Below, one piece after another: positions 1 to 9,192 of a stretch of 64,000 nucleotides of DNA (the first letter of the stretch is position 1; each line of letters begins with the position of its first letter). The translations under genes were made by a program, and so were the position numbers. This DNA is from Croceivirga sp. (GTDB taxonomy: Bacteria > Bacteroidota > Bacteroidia > Flavobacteriales > Flavobacteriaceae): the NCBI GenBank assembly GCA_028284935.1, contig JANQQQ010000037.1:16359-80358 (forward strand), in the 5' to 3' direction. The notes below the pieces were generated by a model. It was not told the DNA's origin. It worked only from the letters and a program-made list of their open reading frames with translations, and did no database searches.

Positions 1-1
1 G

Positions 2-124
2 ACAAAAGCCGATGAACTTCCACCAGCGTTAAACGACTATATTGACTTTCTTGAAAAGGAACTTGAAGTCCCCATAAAAATTGTTTCCGTGGGACCTGAC
101 CGGTTACAGACTATCCGTAGGTAG
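2..124 (+). CDS. purA: Adenylosuccinate synthetase, C-terminal end (partial)
   Basis: Only the last 40 codons lie in the window, ending in TAG at 122-124. The reading frame gives LPPALNDYIDFLEKEL and then VPIKIVSVGPDRLQTI, which is the family's conserved C-terminus (a tyrosine-x-x-phenylalanine helix followed by the VSVGPDR strand). PurA joins IMP and aspartate using GTP in the first committed step of AMP synthesis. The gene enters from the left edge. pabB starts 8 bases after its stop, so the two may share a transcript. Confidence 0.9.
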   Translation, partial: TKADELPPALNDYIDFLEKELEVPIKIVSVGPDRLQTIRR

Positions 125-132
125 TTAGCTCA

Positions 133-1113
133 ATGACACACTTAGATTTTATCGAAAGAACTAAAAGGTTTCTTGAAAATAGGGAGCCTTTTTTCTTTAT
201 TGTCAATTTTGAAAAAAGTAAAGTGCACGCCTATACCTATGAGGACGCCTTTGAAAAGGGTATTTTGTTTGACATCAATGGAAAATCGAATGCCCCCAAA
301 GGGAAGGACAACCTACAAGTTTCAATTGTCCCAGAAATTGAAGTGGAACCTTTTCCTTTTAACTCGTATTTGCAAGGATTTGAAAAGGTGGTCCAAAACC
401 TGAAAATGGGTAATAGCTTTCTGGTCAACCTTACCTTTCCGAGCAAAATTGTCTCTCCCTTGACCCTGAAATCGGTTTATTGGAAGGCCAACGCGCCATA
501 CAAGCTACTCTTTAAAAATGAATTTGTTTGTTTCTCTCCGGAGTGCTTTATTAAAATAAAAGATGGTTATGTCCATTCATATCCTATGAAAGGTACTATT
601 GATGCCACCTTGGAAGGGGCCACCAATGCTTTAATGGGCAGTCCAAAAGAACAGCAAGAACACCACACCATTGTGGACCTAATACGGAACGATATTTCCT
701 TGATTTCCAGGGACGTAACGGTTAAAAAGTTTCGGTATTTGGAAAAAATAAAAACGGCCAAAGGGGAAATATGGCAGACCAGTTCTGAAATTCGAGGCAA
801 ACTGGGCGAAAATTGGCAAAAGGATTTTGGACGACTTTTACTTAAAATGCTGCCTGCCGGTTCCATCAGTGGTGCGCCAAAACCACAAACGTTAAAAATT
901 ATTGATGAAGCCGAAAAGTATCAAAGGGGGTATTACACCGGTATTTTTGGCATATTTGATGGGAATACCATCGACTCTGGGGTAGCCATTCGTTTTATTG
1001 AAAAAAAGGATGATGGGTTTTGGTATAAAAGTGGAGGGGGAATCACCCACCAAAGTAACGTAAAGGAAGAATATATTGAGCTTATCAACAAAATCTATAT
1101 TCCCACTGTTTGA
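133..1113 (+). CDS. pabB: Aminodeoxychorismate synthase component I
   Basis: Chorismate-binding enzyme of the TrpE/PabB/MenF superfamily, 326 residues, making 4-amino-4-deoxychorismate for folate. Visible motifs: PMKGT (151-155), EHHTIVDLIRND (176-187), GSISGAPK (243-250), GYYTGIFG (266-273) and GGGITHQSN (301-309). The lysine in PMKGT is the residue that separates PabB from TrpE (PIAGT), so PabB is favoured. It is shorter than the roughly 450-residue E. coli enzyme because the N-terminal lobe is reduced; short forms are common in this phylum. The next gene, an aminodeoxychorismate-lyase-like protein, overlaps its 3' end, which supports the folate assignment. No glutamine amidotransferase (pabA) is adjacent. 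Confidence 0.88.
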   Translation: MTHLDFIERTKRFLENREPFFFIVNFEKSKVHAYTYEDAFEKGILFDINGKSNAPKGKDNLQVSIVPEIEVEPFPFNSYLQGFEKVVQNLKMGNSFLVNLTFPSKIVSPLTLKSVYWKANAPYKLLFKNEFVCFSPECFIKIKDGYVHSYPMKGTIDATLEGATNALMGSPKEQQEHHTIVDLIRNDISLISRDVTVKKFRYLEKIKTAKGEIWQTSSEIRGKLGENWQKDFGRLLLKMLPAGSISGAPKPQTLKIIDEAEKYQRGYYTGIFGIFDGNTIDSGVAIRFIEKKDDGFWYKSGGGITHQSNVKEEYIELINKIYIPTV

Positions 1114-1696
1114 AAGCGTTTGCTTGTTGGATGGTTGCATCCAAAATGCTGAATTTCATTCAAAACGCTTTCTGGATTCATTTAAAAAATTCTATTGGCA
1201 AAAACCAGATTACGAATTATTTGAGGACATCACCGTTCCCAAGGAATATCAAAAGGGAAAGGTAAAACTCCGCATCTCATATAACAGACAACATAAAAAA
1301 CATCGTTTTCAGCCCTACGTTCAAAACAGGGTGGAAAGCCTCCAGATTGTCATTGACAATACCATTGATTACGACCTAAAATTTGAAAATCGCCACGAAT
1401 TGGACGTTCTTTTTACACAAAAATTGGATTGCGACGATATCTTGATTGTCAGAAAGGGATGGTTAATGGATAGCTCCTACGCCAATTTGGTTTTTTGGAA
1501 TGGAATGGAATGGTACACCCCCAGCACCTATTTATTGAACGGAACCAAAAGGTCTCAATTGTTACAAAATGGTGTAATTAGGGAAGCACCTATTCAATTA
1601 AAGGATGTAAGAAGTTTTCAAGGCTTTCAATTGATTAACGCCATGATGGATTTTGAACCGGATGTTTTCTTGTCCATTGATAGCATTAAGTTTTGA
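1076..1696 (+). CDS. pabC: Aminotransferase class IV, probable 4-amino-4-deoxychorismate lyase
   Basis: A 206-residue PLP protein of the branched-chain-aminotransferase/PabC fold. The order of motifs fits: FESVCLLDG near the start, KVKLRISYN, a candidate PLP lysine in KFENR (about residue 102), DDILIVRKG, the DSSYANLVF strand, then WYTPSTYLLNGTKRSQLL. PabC removes pyruvate from aminodeoxychorismate to give p-aminobenzoate. It overlaps pabB by 38 bases in another frame, so the pair is translationally linked. The start is TTG at 1076; the only alternative is an internal TTG near 1124, which would remove the conserved FES..DG strand. Confidence 0.8.
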   Translation: MSLSTKSIFPLFESVCLLDGCIQNAEFHSKRFLDSFKKFYWQKPDYELFEDITVPKEYQKGKVKLRISYNRQHKKHRFQPYVQNRVESLQIVIDNTIDYDLKFENRHELDVLFTQKLDCDDILIVRKGWLMDSSYANLVFWNGMEWYTPSTYLLNGTKRSQLLQNGVIREAPIQLKDVRSFQGFQLINAMMDFEPDVFLSIDSIKF

Positions 1697-1751
1697 GTGG
1701 TTATCTAAAACGGACAATTTGTATCTTGAGGCAAATGAGTAGTTCAGCACA

Positions 1752-2723
1752 ATGATCATGAAATTTCCCAATTCGAAAATCCCTTTGCTTTTTATTAGCA
1801 TTGCAGTACTGGTTTCATGCCAGAAAAAACCGAAAAATGACAAGGATGCTTCTGAACTTGACCAACCAAATATGACGCAAATTGAAGCCATTACCCTTTT
1901 AGGTGATACCTTGCGGACCCCCCCAATAAAACCCGGAAAGCCAAAAGACCATTTTGAAGCTGCTCGTAAGGATTATGAAAAATACCCAGATAGTGCGGAG
2001 GCATTGATTTGGTACGGTCGGCGATCGGCCTATTTAAGGCATTTTCAAAAAGCCATTGCCATTTACTCCAAAGGGGTTCAAAAATTTCCCGAAGATGCAC
2101 GAATGTACCGCCATCGTGGACATCGATACATTTCTACCCGGCAATATGATGAGGCCATTGCAGATCTTCAGAAGGCTGCTGACTTGGTTAAGGACCGCCC
2201 GGACCAAACGGAACCCGATGGCCTTCCAAACTCCAGAAACATTCCCATTAGCACTCTTAATGGAAATATCTGGTACCATTTGGGACTGGCCTACTATTTA
2301 AAAGGGGATATGAAAAATGCTTTGATAGCCTACCAGAAAAGGGAGGTCACTAACCGGTATGACGATAATTTGGTCTCGGGAGGTCACTGGTTATTTATGA
2401 TTCTAAAACGATTGGGCAGGGATAAGGAAGCGCTCGCCGAAGTTTCGAAAGTCTATCCCGATATGGACATTATTGAAAATACCAGATATTATGAAATGTG
2501 TTTGTTCTATAAGGGATTGTTAAAAGAAGATGAGTTAAAAATGATTGGAGATGGATCGCCTTCCGATGATGTGTATTACTATGGCCTTGGCAATTGGAAC
2601 TTGTACCAAACTAGAGACACCGTAAAAGCAAAACGTTTGTACAAGAAGTTACTTGACCATGGCAATCCCTATTCTTTTGCTTATTTGGCGGCCGAAGCTG
2701 ATTGGAAACTACTTTTCAATTAG
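1752..2723 (+). CDS. TPR-repeat lipoprotein
   Basis: A 323-residue protein with a lipoprotein signal (PLLFISIAVLVSC, lipobox LVSC), so it is probably anchored in the envelope. Tetratricopeptide-like helices follow: ALIWYGRRSAYLRHFQKAIA, then RMYRHRGHRYISTRQYDEAI, then WYHLGLAYYLKGDMKNALIA. These are spaced about 34-40 residues apart and predict a protein-protein scaffold. No catalytic motif is seen. It follows pabC by 55 bases and may be cotranscribed. The exact partner is unknown. Confidence 0.75.
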   Translation: MIMKFPNSKIPLLFISIAVLVSCQKKPKNDKDASELDQPNMTQIEAITLLGDTLRTPPIKPGKPKDHFEAARKDYEKYPDSAEALIWYGRRSAYLRHFQKAIAIYSKGVQKFPEDARMYRHRGHRYISTRQYDEAIADLQKAADLVKDRPDQTEPDGLPNSRNIPISTLNGNIWYHLGLAYYLKGDMKNALIAYQKREVTNRYDDNLVSGGHWLFMILKRLGRDKEALAEVSKVYPDMDIIENTRYYEMCLFYKGLLKEDELKMIGDGSPSDDVYYYGLGNWNLYQTRDTVKAKRLYKKLLDHGNPYSFAYLAAEADWKLLFN

Positions 2724-2787
2724 TGCGGAAGTGTTTTTCAAACCCTAAAGCTTTCTAAATCCATCGCTGCCCTTTATTCAAAAACGC

Positions 2788-2795
2788 TACTTTTG
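2788..2795 (+). promoter_or_regulatory. Candidate Bacteroidota -7 box for the OstA-like gene
   Basis: TACTTTTG fits the TAnnTTTG -7 consensus of the primary sigma factor in this phylum and lies 17 bases before the TTG start at 2813. No good TTTG -33 element is visible at the usual 18-21 base spacing, so this is a weak call. Confidence 0.35.
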
Positions 2796-2812
2796 AATCA
2801 AAATATCTCTAT

Positions 2813-4504
2813 TTGAATAAGCTTGGTATTTTAGTATTTATCCTTCCTTTTATTGCCGTTTTTGGGCAAGAGACTGAAGGCAGACAAATCAATATCGTTT
2901 ACGGGGCCAACTTCACCAAGGATGAGGAACAATTTCCAGGAGCATCTATATTTAGTAAGGACAGTGAACGTCAGGTACAGTTTGAACATCAAGGGGCCGA
3001 TCTTTGGTGTGATGTTGCCGTGTTCTATGCAAAAGACAATAAATTAAAAGCCATAGGAAACGTACGATTGCAACAGGGGGATTCCATTGAAATGAACAGC
3101 GGAAAACTGGACTATGATGGTAATACCAAACTGGCCAGGGCTTGGGAGAATGTGGATCTCACCGACAATACGATGCGGTTGACAACGGATACCCTATACT
3201 TTGATAGGGAGAAACAACAGTCTTTTTATAATTCCGGTGGAAAAGTGGTGGATTCGGTAAATGTTTTGACCAGCATTATAGGAACCTATTTTATGGAAAT
3301 AAAAAAGGTGCAATTTCAAGACAGTGTCCACATAGATAATCCGGACTACGTCATTGACTCTGAACAATTGCACTATTACAGAGTCTCTAAAAATGCCTAT
3401 ATGTATGGTCCATCCACCATTGTTGGGGAGGAATATACCATCTATTGCGAAAGAGGGTTTTATGATACGAAGATAGAACAGGGGTATGGATTGAAAAACA
3501 CCAAAATCAACTACAGTGATAGAATCATTGAAGGGGACAGCGTCTATTTTGACAAGGTCACCTCATTCGCCTCCGCTACCAATAATATAAAGGTGACGGA
3601 TACCATTAACAATGGTGTAATCCGTGCGCACTATGCCGAAGTTTTTAAAGAAAAAGACTCTGTTTTTGCCACCAAACGCGCAGTAGCGATAAATTTGGTA
3701 CAACAAGATTCACTATATGTCCATGGAGATACCCTAATGGTTACCGGGCCTCCGGAAAACCGCAATTTAAGGGCGTTCAGAAATGCCAAATTTTTTAAAT
3801 TGGATTTAAGTGGAAAATGTGACTCTATCCATTCTTCGGAAAAAACCGGAATCACAAAACTGATAACAAATCCAATTCTATGGAATGTTGACAATCAAAT
3901 GACAGGCGATAGCATCCACCTTATTTCGGATTTGGAAACGGAAAAATTGGATTCCCTCAGGGTAATTAATAATGCATTTATCATTGCCTTCGATACCATT
4001 GGGAAACAGGGGTACAATCAAGCCAAGGGAAAAGATCTGTTTGGAAAGTTCATTGAAAATGAGCTGAAGATCGTGGACCTAGTAAAAAATACGGAAGTGA
4101 TTTACTATCTGTATAATGACGAAAATGAACTGATAGGGATAGATAAGACCATTTGCAGCAAAATACGATTGGAAATGGCCAACAATGATATTGAGGACAT
4201 TACCTTTTTTATTGATCCCGCGGGAGATATTTATCCTGAAGAAGATTGGCCTTTTGAAACCAAGAAGTTAAAGGGTTTTGTTTGGCGTGGTGATGAGCGT
4301 ATCATGACCAAGGACGAAATTTTCGATGAGGATGACAACAACATAAAATTAGTGAGCATACGCGGAATTGATGCCCCTATTGACATCGATGCGGAAGAAC
4401 AGGAACGAAATGGAGGGGGAAATCCTAAAGTAAACATCCCAAAAACCAACAACAAAGCAACAAAACCCAAGCGACAAGTAGTAAAAAAAGCGGGCAGTAG
4501 GTAA
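2813..4504 (+). CDS. OstA/LptA-like envelope protein
   Basis: A 563-residue exported protein with signal peptide MNKLGILVFILPFIAVFGQ. The body is built from repeated short strands of the OstA type (for example LKAIGNVRLQQGDSIEMNSG and ARAWENVDLTDNTMRLTTD), the beta-jelly-roll fold used by LptA to carry lipopolysaccharide across the periplasm. The family's Bacteroidota members are much longer than E. coli LptA (about 185 residues) and have several such modules. The C-terminus is low-complexity and basic (TNNKATKPKRQVVKKAG). Start is TTG at 2813; no ATG would keep the signal peptide. The role in LPS transport is inferred from the fold. Confidence 0.78.
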   Translation: MNKLGILVFILPFIAVFGQETEGRQINIVYGANFTKDEEQFPGASIFSKDSERQVQFEHQGADLWCDVAVFYAKDNKLKAIGNVRLQQGDSIEMNSGKLDYDGNTKLARAWENVDLTDNTMRLTTDTLYFDREKQQSFYNSGGKVVDSVNVLTSIIGTYFMEIKKVQFQDSVHIDNPDYVIDSEQLHYYRVSKNAYMYGPSTIVGEEYTIYCERGFYDTKIEQGYGLKNTKINYSDRIIEGDSVYFDKVTSFASATNNIKVTDTINNGVIRAHYAEVFKEKDSVFATKRAVAINLVQQDSLYVHGDTLMVTGPPENRNLRAFRNAKFFKLDLSGKCDSIHSSEKTGITKLITNPILWNVDNQMTGDSIHLISDLETEKLDSLRVINNAFIIAFDTIGKQGYNQAKGKDLFGKFIENELKIVDLVKNTEVIYYLYNDENELIGIDKTICSKIRLEMANNDIEDITFFIDPAGDIYPEEDWPFETKKLKGFVWRGDERIMTKDEIFDEDDNNIKLVSIRGIDAPIDIDAEEQERNGGGNPKVNIPKTNNKATKPKRQVVKKAGSR

Positions 4505-4549
4505 TTATTGCTTTATAGATAGTACCTCACAATAAACACCAGCACACCA

Positions 4550-5737
4550 TTGCAGCAAGATTTCTTCAAATATCAAGCACAGACCACACCACATCCTTTG
4601 GCACTAGAGGTATCCAGAGCTTCAGGAAGCTATATTTATGACACCAAAGGAAACGCCCATTTGGATTTTGTTGCAGGGGTGTCCGCTTGTGGTTTGGGAC
4701 ATGGTCATCCCAAAGTGATCAAAGCCATTGAAGAGCAATCACAGCGGTACTTGCATGTCATGGTCTATGGTGAATATATCCAAAAACCAGCTGTGGAGTA
4801 TACCAAGCTTTTGGCCTCAAAACTTCCAGCCCCTCTTGAAACGACGTATTTGGTCAACTCCGGGACGGAGGCTATTGAAGGTGCCATAAAATTGGCACGA
4901 AGGGCTACTGGGCGTTCCCAGATCGTAGCAGCACATAAGGCCTATCACGGGAATACTATGGGAAGTCTAAGTCTAATGGGCTTTGAAGAACGAAAAAGTG
5001 CGTTTAGGCCATTGCTACCCGATGTTCATTTTATCACCTTCAATAACGAGAAAGAGTTATCAAAAATTACGGAAAAAACGGCTGCCGTCGTTTTGGAAAC
5101 CATCCAAGGTGGAGCTGGATTTATTGTGCCAAAAAACACCTATTTAAAGGCGGTAAGAAAACGCTGTAACGAAGTTGGTACACTTTTGATTTTGGATGAA
5201 ATTCAGCCTGGTTTTGGAAGAACCGGCAAATTATTTGGCTTTGAACACTATGAATGCATACCCGATATTTTGGTCTTGGGAAAAGGAATGGCTTCCGGAC
5301 TTCCATGTGGCGCCTTTGTAGCGTCCTACCAGCACATGGCACTACTTAAGGAAGATCCAAAGCTAGGACATATTACCACATTTGGGGGCAATCCTGTCAT
5401 TGCAGCTGCCAGTTTGGCTACTTTGAAAGAATTGACTGATACCCAACTTGTTCCATCCATTGTGAAAAAAGAAGCACTGTTTAGGTCGCTTTTGGTACAT
5501 CCTTTGATTAAGGAAATACGTGGTAAAGGGTTAATGTTGGCCTTATTACTTGATAGTGCGGAAATTGCCAATACATTGGTACTGGAATCGGCTAAGGCAC
5601 ATTTGATTCTGTTCTGGTTATTGCTTGAACCCCGTGCCGTTAGGGTTACGCCTCCTTTAACCATTTCCGAGGAAGAGATTAAACTTGGATGCAAAAAAAT
5701 AGTCGACATTTTAAATCAAATCCAAAATCCCTGTTAA
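4550..5737 (+). CDS. Class III (ornithine/acetylornithine-type) aminotransferase
   Basis: PLP-dependent fold-type I aminotransferase of 395 residues. Visible are NSGTEAIEGAIKLARR (103-118), HKAYHGNTMGSLSLMG, LDEIQPGFGRTGKLFG and the PLP lysine in LVLGKGMASGLPCG (Lys245). It begins with TTG at 4550, 45 bases after the OstA-like gene, and there is no closer ATG. It differs clearly from the ornithine transaminase at 35198-36475, which has a cysteine insert that this one lacks. The substrate is not readable from the sequence; its place between envelope genes is suggestive, but acetylornithine or other omega-amines are equally possible. Confidence 0.8.
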   Translation: MQQDFFKYQAQTTPHPLALEVSRASGSYIYDTKGNAHLDFVAGVSACGLGHGHPKVIKAIEEQSQRYLHVMVYGEYIQKPAVEYTKLLASKLPAPLETTYLVNSGTEAIEGAIKLARRATGRSQIVAAHKAYHGNTMGSLSLMGFEERKSAFRPLLPDVHFITFNNEKELSKITEKTAAVVLETIQGGAGFIVPKNTYLKAVRKRCNEVGTLLILDEIQPGFGRTGKLFGFEHYECIPDILVLGKGMASGLPCGAFVASYQHMALLKEDPKLGHITTFGGNPVIAAASLATLKELTDTQLVPSIVKKEALFRSLLVHPLIKEIRGKGLMLALLLDSAEIANTLVLESAKAHLILFWLLLEPRAVRVTPPLTISEEEIKLGCKKIVDILNQIQNPC

Positions 5738-5827
5738 CTACTTTGTTGATAACAAACCCAAATCCTGGACTGAATTCAGCTTATTTTACGGCTAATTTTA
5801 AGTCCATAGTTAAACAAACCCGTTTCT

Positions 5828-7228
5828 ATGGCGTTAAACCCTGACGAAAATCCAGAAAAATCCATTCTCAAATTCGAATCTATGCTCAAGACAGATGATG
5901 TCTATTTCTTTGATGCGGAAGATTTTGAGGAAATCATTCACTATTACCTGAACCAAGGAAAGGTCGCTCTTGGAAAAAAGGCCATTCAAATAGGACTTGA
6001 GCAACATCCACACGCCGCCGAGCTCAAATTACTCAGGGTGGAGGTTTTGGTATTTGAGGATAGTTTTGAAGAGGCCGAGAGGATATTGGACGAATTGCAG
6101 GAATTGGATGCCTCAAATGAAGAAATATATATTCAAAGAGCGAATATTCTGTCCAAACAAGACAATCATCAGGGTGCTATAAACATGTTGTTGGAAGCCC
6201 TTCAGATTACCAATAACAGTTTTGATATTCACTCCCTAATGGGTATGGAGCATCTGTTTCTAGATCATTTTGAAGAGGCAAAAAAGTGTTTCATTAAATG
6301 TGTGGAATATGATGAAAGTGATTATTCCTCGCTTTACAACGTGGTCTATTGCTTTGAATTCCTGGAAGACTTTGATGGGGCCATCCACTATCTGAATGAT
6401 TATTTGGAACGTAATCCGTATTGTGAAGTGGCTTGGCACCAATTGGGAAAAATGTACTGCGCCAAAAAAATGCATTTAGAAGCTTTGGCCGCCTTTGATT
6501 TTGCCATTATTTCGGATGACTCCTTCTTGGGCGCCTATTTTGAAAAGGGAAGGGTATTGGAAAAGTTGGGCAAATACAATGAGGCCATAGAATGTTATGA
6601 AACTACAATTTCCATCGATGATCCTACCTCACATGCCTACCTTAGAATAGGAAAATGCCATGAAAGGTTAGGCAATAATGATATGGCCAAATACTATTAT
6701 TACAACACCGTGCATGAAGATCCGCTGTTGGACAAAGGATGGGTAGCCATTACGGAATATTACTTTAAGCTCAAAGAGTATAAAAAAGCACTTAAATATA
6801 TTAATAAGGCGATAAATATAGATGGGGAAAACCCTTTGTATTGGAAAAAAAGCGCTGAGATTTTTGATGTTTTGCATAATTTTGATGAAGCCGATTTCTC
6901 TTATAAACAAGCAGTGGAACTGGGCAATTACGAGTTGGATACCTGGAAAAATTGGGCAAAAATCCTGCGAAAAATGGAAGATTTTGAATCTGCGCAGCAA
7001 GTGGTACTCCAAGGTTTGGAATTTTATCCGGAAGATGCGGAGCTCAACTATCTGCTATCAGGTCTTTATCTAAAAAACGAAAATACAATACTAGCCAAGG
7101 AAAAATTGAATATTGCCCTGCAATTAAATCCGAAAAAATCTGTTTTATTTCTGCAACTATACCCGGAATACAAAAATGTAAAATGGGTACAGGACAGCAT
7201 AAAAACCAGCAAAAAAGCATCTACTTAA
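5828..7228 (+). CDS. Cytoplasmic TPR-repeat protein
   Basis: A 466-residue protein almost entirely made of TPR helices, for example WHQLGKMYCAKKMHLEALAA, AYFEKGRVLEKLGKYNEAIE and AYLRIGKCHERLGNNDMAKY. It has no signal peptide, unlike the TPR lipoprotein at 1752. It lies 22 bases before the first PopT gene, so the two are likely cotranscribed, a pairing I recall from other Flavobacteriia. The function is unknown; a scaffold or chaperone role is only an inference from the repeats. Confidence 0.8.
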   Translation: MALNPDENPEKSILKFESMLKTDDVYFFDAEDFEEIIHYYLNQGKVALGKKAIQIGLEQHPHAAELKLLRVEVLVFEDSFEEAERILDELQELDASNEEIYIQRANILSKQDNHQGAINMLLEALQITNNSFDIHSLMGMEHLFLDHFEEAKKCFIKCVEYDESDYSSLYNVVYCFEFLEDFDGAIHYLNDYLERNPYCEVAWHQLGKMYCAKKMHLEALAAFDFAIISDDSFLGAYFEKGRVLEKLGKYNEAIECYETTISIDDPTSHAYLRIGKCHERLGNNDMAKYYYYNTVHEDPLLDKGWVAITEYYFKLKEYKKALKYINKAINIDGENPLYWKKSAEIFDVLHNFDEADFSYKQAVELGNYELDTWKNWAKILRKMEDFESAQQVVLQGLEFYPEDAELNYLLSGLYLKNENTILAKEKLNIALQLNPKKSVLFLQLYPEYKNVKWVQDSIKTSKKAST

Positions 7229-7250
7229 CTGCCCTTAAATTTTTTGGTGT

Positions 7251-8165
7251 ATGCCTCGCAAGTTAATTGACTATGCCATAGTTACCTTGAAAGGTATGGC
7301 TATGGGCGCTGCAGATGTAGTCCCAGGAGTTTCCGGAGGCACAATCGCTTTTATTTCCGGTATTTACGAGGAATTGATTACATCAATCAATAATATACAC
7401 CCCTCATTGCTTCCCTTGTGGAAAAAGGAAGGTTTCAATGCCTTCTGGAAAAGTCTTAATGGAAACTTCCTATTGGCCTTGTTTCTTGGAATTTTTATAA
7501 GTGTTTTAAGTTTAGCAAAATTTTTAAGTTGGCTATTGGAAAACGAACCCATTTTGCTCTGGTCATTTTTCTTTGGCTTGGTACTGGCCAGTATTCTTTT
7601 AGTGGGTAAGGAAATCACAAAATGGAATGCTGGGACTGTGATTATTTTAATGGTAGGAGCAGCGGTTGCCTATTTCATCACCACCCTACCGCCCAATGAG
7701 AACGTGGACAGCTTCCCTTACCTTTTCCTATCAGGTGCGTTGGCAGTTTGCGCTATGATCCTTCCCGGAATTTCAGGTGCGTTTATTTTAGTGTTACTGG
7801 GCAGCTACAAAACTATTTTGGATGCCGTTCATGAACGCAACGTTTTAATGGTGGGTACGGTTGCCATAGGGGCTATTTTTGGGCTGTTGAGTTTTGCAAG
7901 ATTGCTCAAATGGATGTTCAAAAACTATCATAACATTACGCTAGCCTTATTAACGGGCTTTATCCTTGGTTCTTTGAGCAAAATTTGGCCTTGGAAAAAG
8001 GTATTGGAAACCAAGGTTTTTGATGACAAGGTAATTCCTATCAAAGAACTTAATGTCTCTCCTTTAAACTTTGAAGGTGACCCGCAACTATTTGCAGCCA
8101 TTGGCTTAGGTGTAGCGGGATTTTCCCTTATTTTTATCCTTGAAAGGTTGGCCGCAAAGAAATAA
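7251..8165 (+). CDS. popT: DUF368 polyprenyl-phosphate transporter, copy 1
   Basis: A 304-residue membrane protein of the DUF368 family. The family's two inverted signature loops are present: GAADVVPGVSGGTIAF (about 19-34) and MILPGISGAFIL (about 169-180), with several hydrophobic segments between. DUF368 proteins (PopT) have been reported to move undecaprenyl-phosphate back across the inner membrane so that the lipid carrier for peptidoglycan and O-antigen is recycled. This copy matches the usual (A)DxVPGVSGGT form. A second, divergent copy follows immediately. Confidence 0.88.
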   Translation: MPRKLIDYAIVTLKGMAMGAADVVPGVSGGTIAFISGIYEELITSINNIHPSLLPLWKKEGFNAFWKSLNGNFLLALFLGIFISVLSLAKFLSWLLENEPILLWSFFFGLVLASILLVGKEITKWNAGTVIILMVGAAVAYFITTLPPNENVDSFPYLFLSGALAVCAMILPGISGAFILVLLGSYKTILDAVHERNVLMVGTVAIGAIFGLLSFARLLKWMFKNYHNITLALLTGFILGSLSKIWPWKKVLETKVFDDKVIPIKELNVSPLNFEGDPQLFAAIGLGVAGFSLIFILERLAAKK

Positions 8166-8178
8166 GCGGCTTTTTTCT

Positions 8179-9192
8179 ATGCATACATCAAGAACGTTTT
8201 GGGACAAGGTATATCTTGTCATAAAAGGTCTATTTATGGGTGCGGCCAATAAAGTACCGGGCGTATCTGGAGGAATAGTGGCTTTTGTTGGAGGGTTTTA
8301 TGAAGAGTTTATCTATTCCCTTCAAAAAGTCAACCTCAAAGCTTTTAAACTCCTTTTTAATGGTAGGTTTAAATCATTTTACCGCTATACCAATGGCACT
8401 TTTTTGATTCTGCTGATAACAGGTATGCTCATTAGTTACTTTAGTGTTTCCCGCTTGTTGGATTTTTTTCTGGAAAAAAAGGAACTTTATGTTTGGGCGG
8501 CCTTTTTTGGAATGATAATAGGGTCCATTTATTATATCTCCAAAGATTTTGAGGGTTGGAACAAAAAAACCATAAGTGCCGGAATTATTGGGTTAGTGGT
8601 TGGGGTATCCATTAGTTTTTTAAGTCCTGCAAAAGAAAATGACAACCTCATTTTTATTTTTTTCTGTGGAATCATCAGTGTCTCAGGCATGACGTTGCCG
8701 GGGCTTTCAGGTTCCTTTATTCTAATTCTTTTTGGCAACTATGTTCTATTATTGGTAGATTCCGTGAATAGTTTGTACGATACTTTTTCCGAAGTGTTCA
8801 AAGGTGATTTTAGTTTCCTCACCAACCAAAAACGGTTGAACACACTTAAAATTCTTGCGGTATTTACCTTGGGTTCAGCGACGGGTTTAGTAACCTTATC
8901 GCACTTTTTAGGGTATCTGTTAAAGCATTTCAAAAAGGTGACCACAGCAGTATTGATAGGTTTCATTACGGGCTCATTGGGTGTTTTATGGCCATGGAAA
9001 CGAACAATATTCAAAACAGACGCTTTTGGGACGATTCTTTTGGACTCCAATAAGGACCCTATTGTTCTGAATTATCGACGCTATTGGCCCAATGGTTCCG
9101 ATATGGAAACATGGGCGGCAGTTTTTTTTATAGTTTTTGGAATTTTTATACTGTTGAGTTTGGATTGGTATGGCAGAAATAGGAAGGCATAA
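8179..9192 (+). CDS. DUF368 polyprenyl-phosphate transporter, copy 2 (divergent)
   Basis: A 337-residue paralogue of the preceding gene with the same architecture: GAANKVPGVSGGIVAF (about 21-36) and MTLPGLSGSFILILFGNY (about 171-188). In the first loop the aspartate and valine of copy 1 are replaced by asparagine and lysine, and the threonine after GG by isoleucine. The ATG at 8179 is chosen, 13 bases after the stop of copy 1; an upstream TTG at 8140 would overlap copy 1 and add an unconserved tail. The reading frame runs 23 bases into aroE. Same fold, but possibly a different lipid substrate or a regulatory role. Confidence 0.83.
   Translation: MHTSRTFWDKVYLVIKGLFMGAANKVPGVSGGIVAFVGGFYEEFIYSLQKVNLKAFKLLFNGRFKSFYRYTNGTFLILLITGMLISYFSVSRLLDFFLEKKELYVWAAFFGMIIGSIYYISKDFEGWNKKTISAGIIGLVVGVSISFLSPAKENDNLIFIFFCGIISVSGMTLPGLSGSFILILFGNYVLLLVDSVNSLYDTFSEVFKGDFSFLTNQKRLNTLKILAVFTLGSATGLVTLSHFLGYLLKHFKKVTTAVLIGFITGSLGVLWPWKRTIFKTDAFGTILLDSNKDPIVLNYRRYWPNGSDMETWAAVFFIVFGIFILLSLDWYGRNRKA

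Noticed and set aside
133..1113. Anthranilate synthase component I (trpE)
   Set aside because: Motif PMKGT carries the lysine typical of PabB, and the next gene is PabC-like; no trp genes are near.
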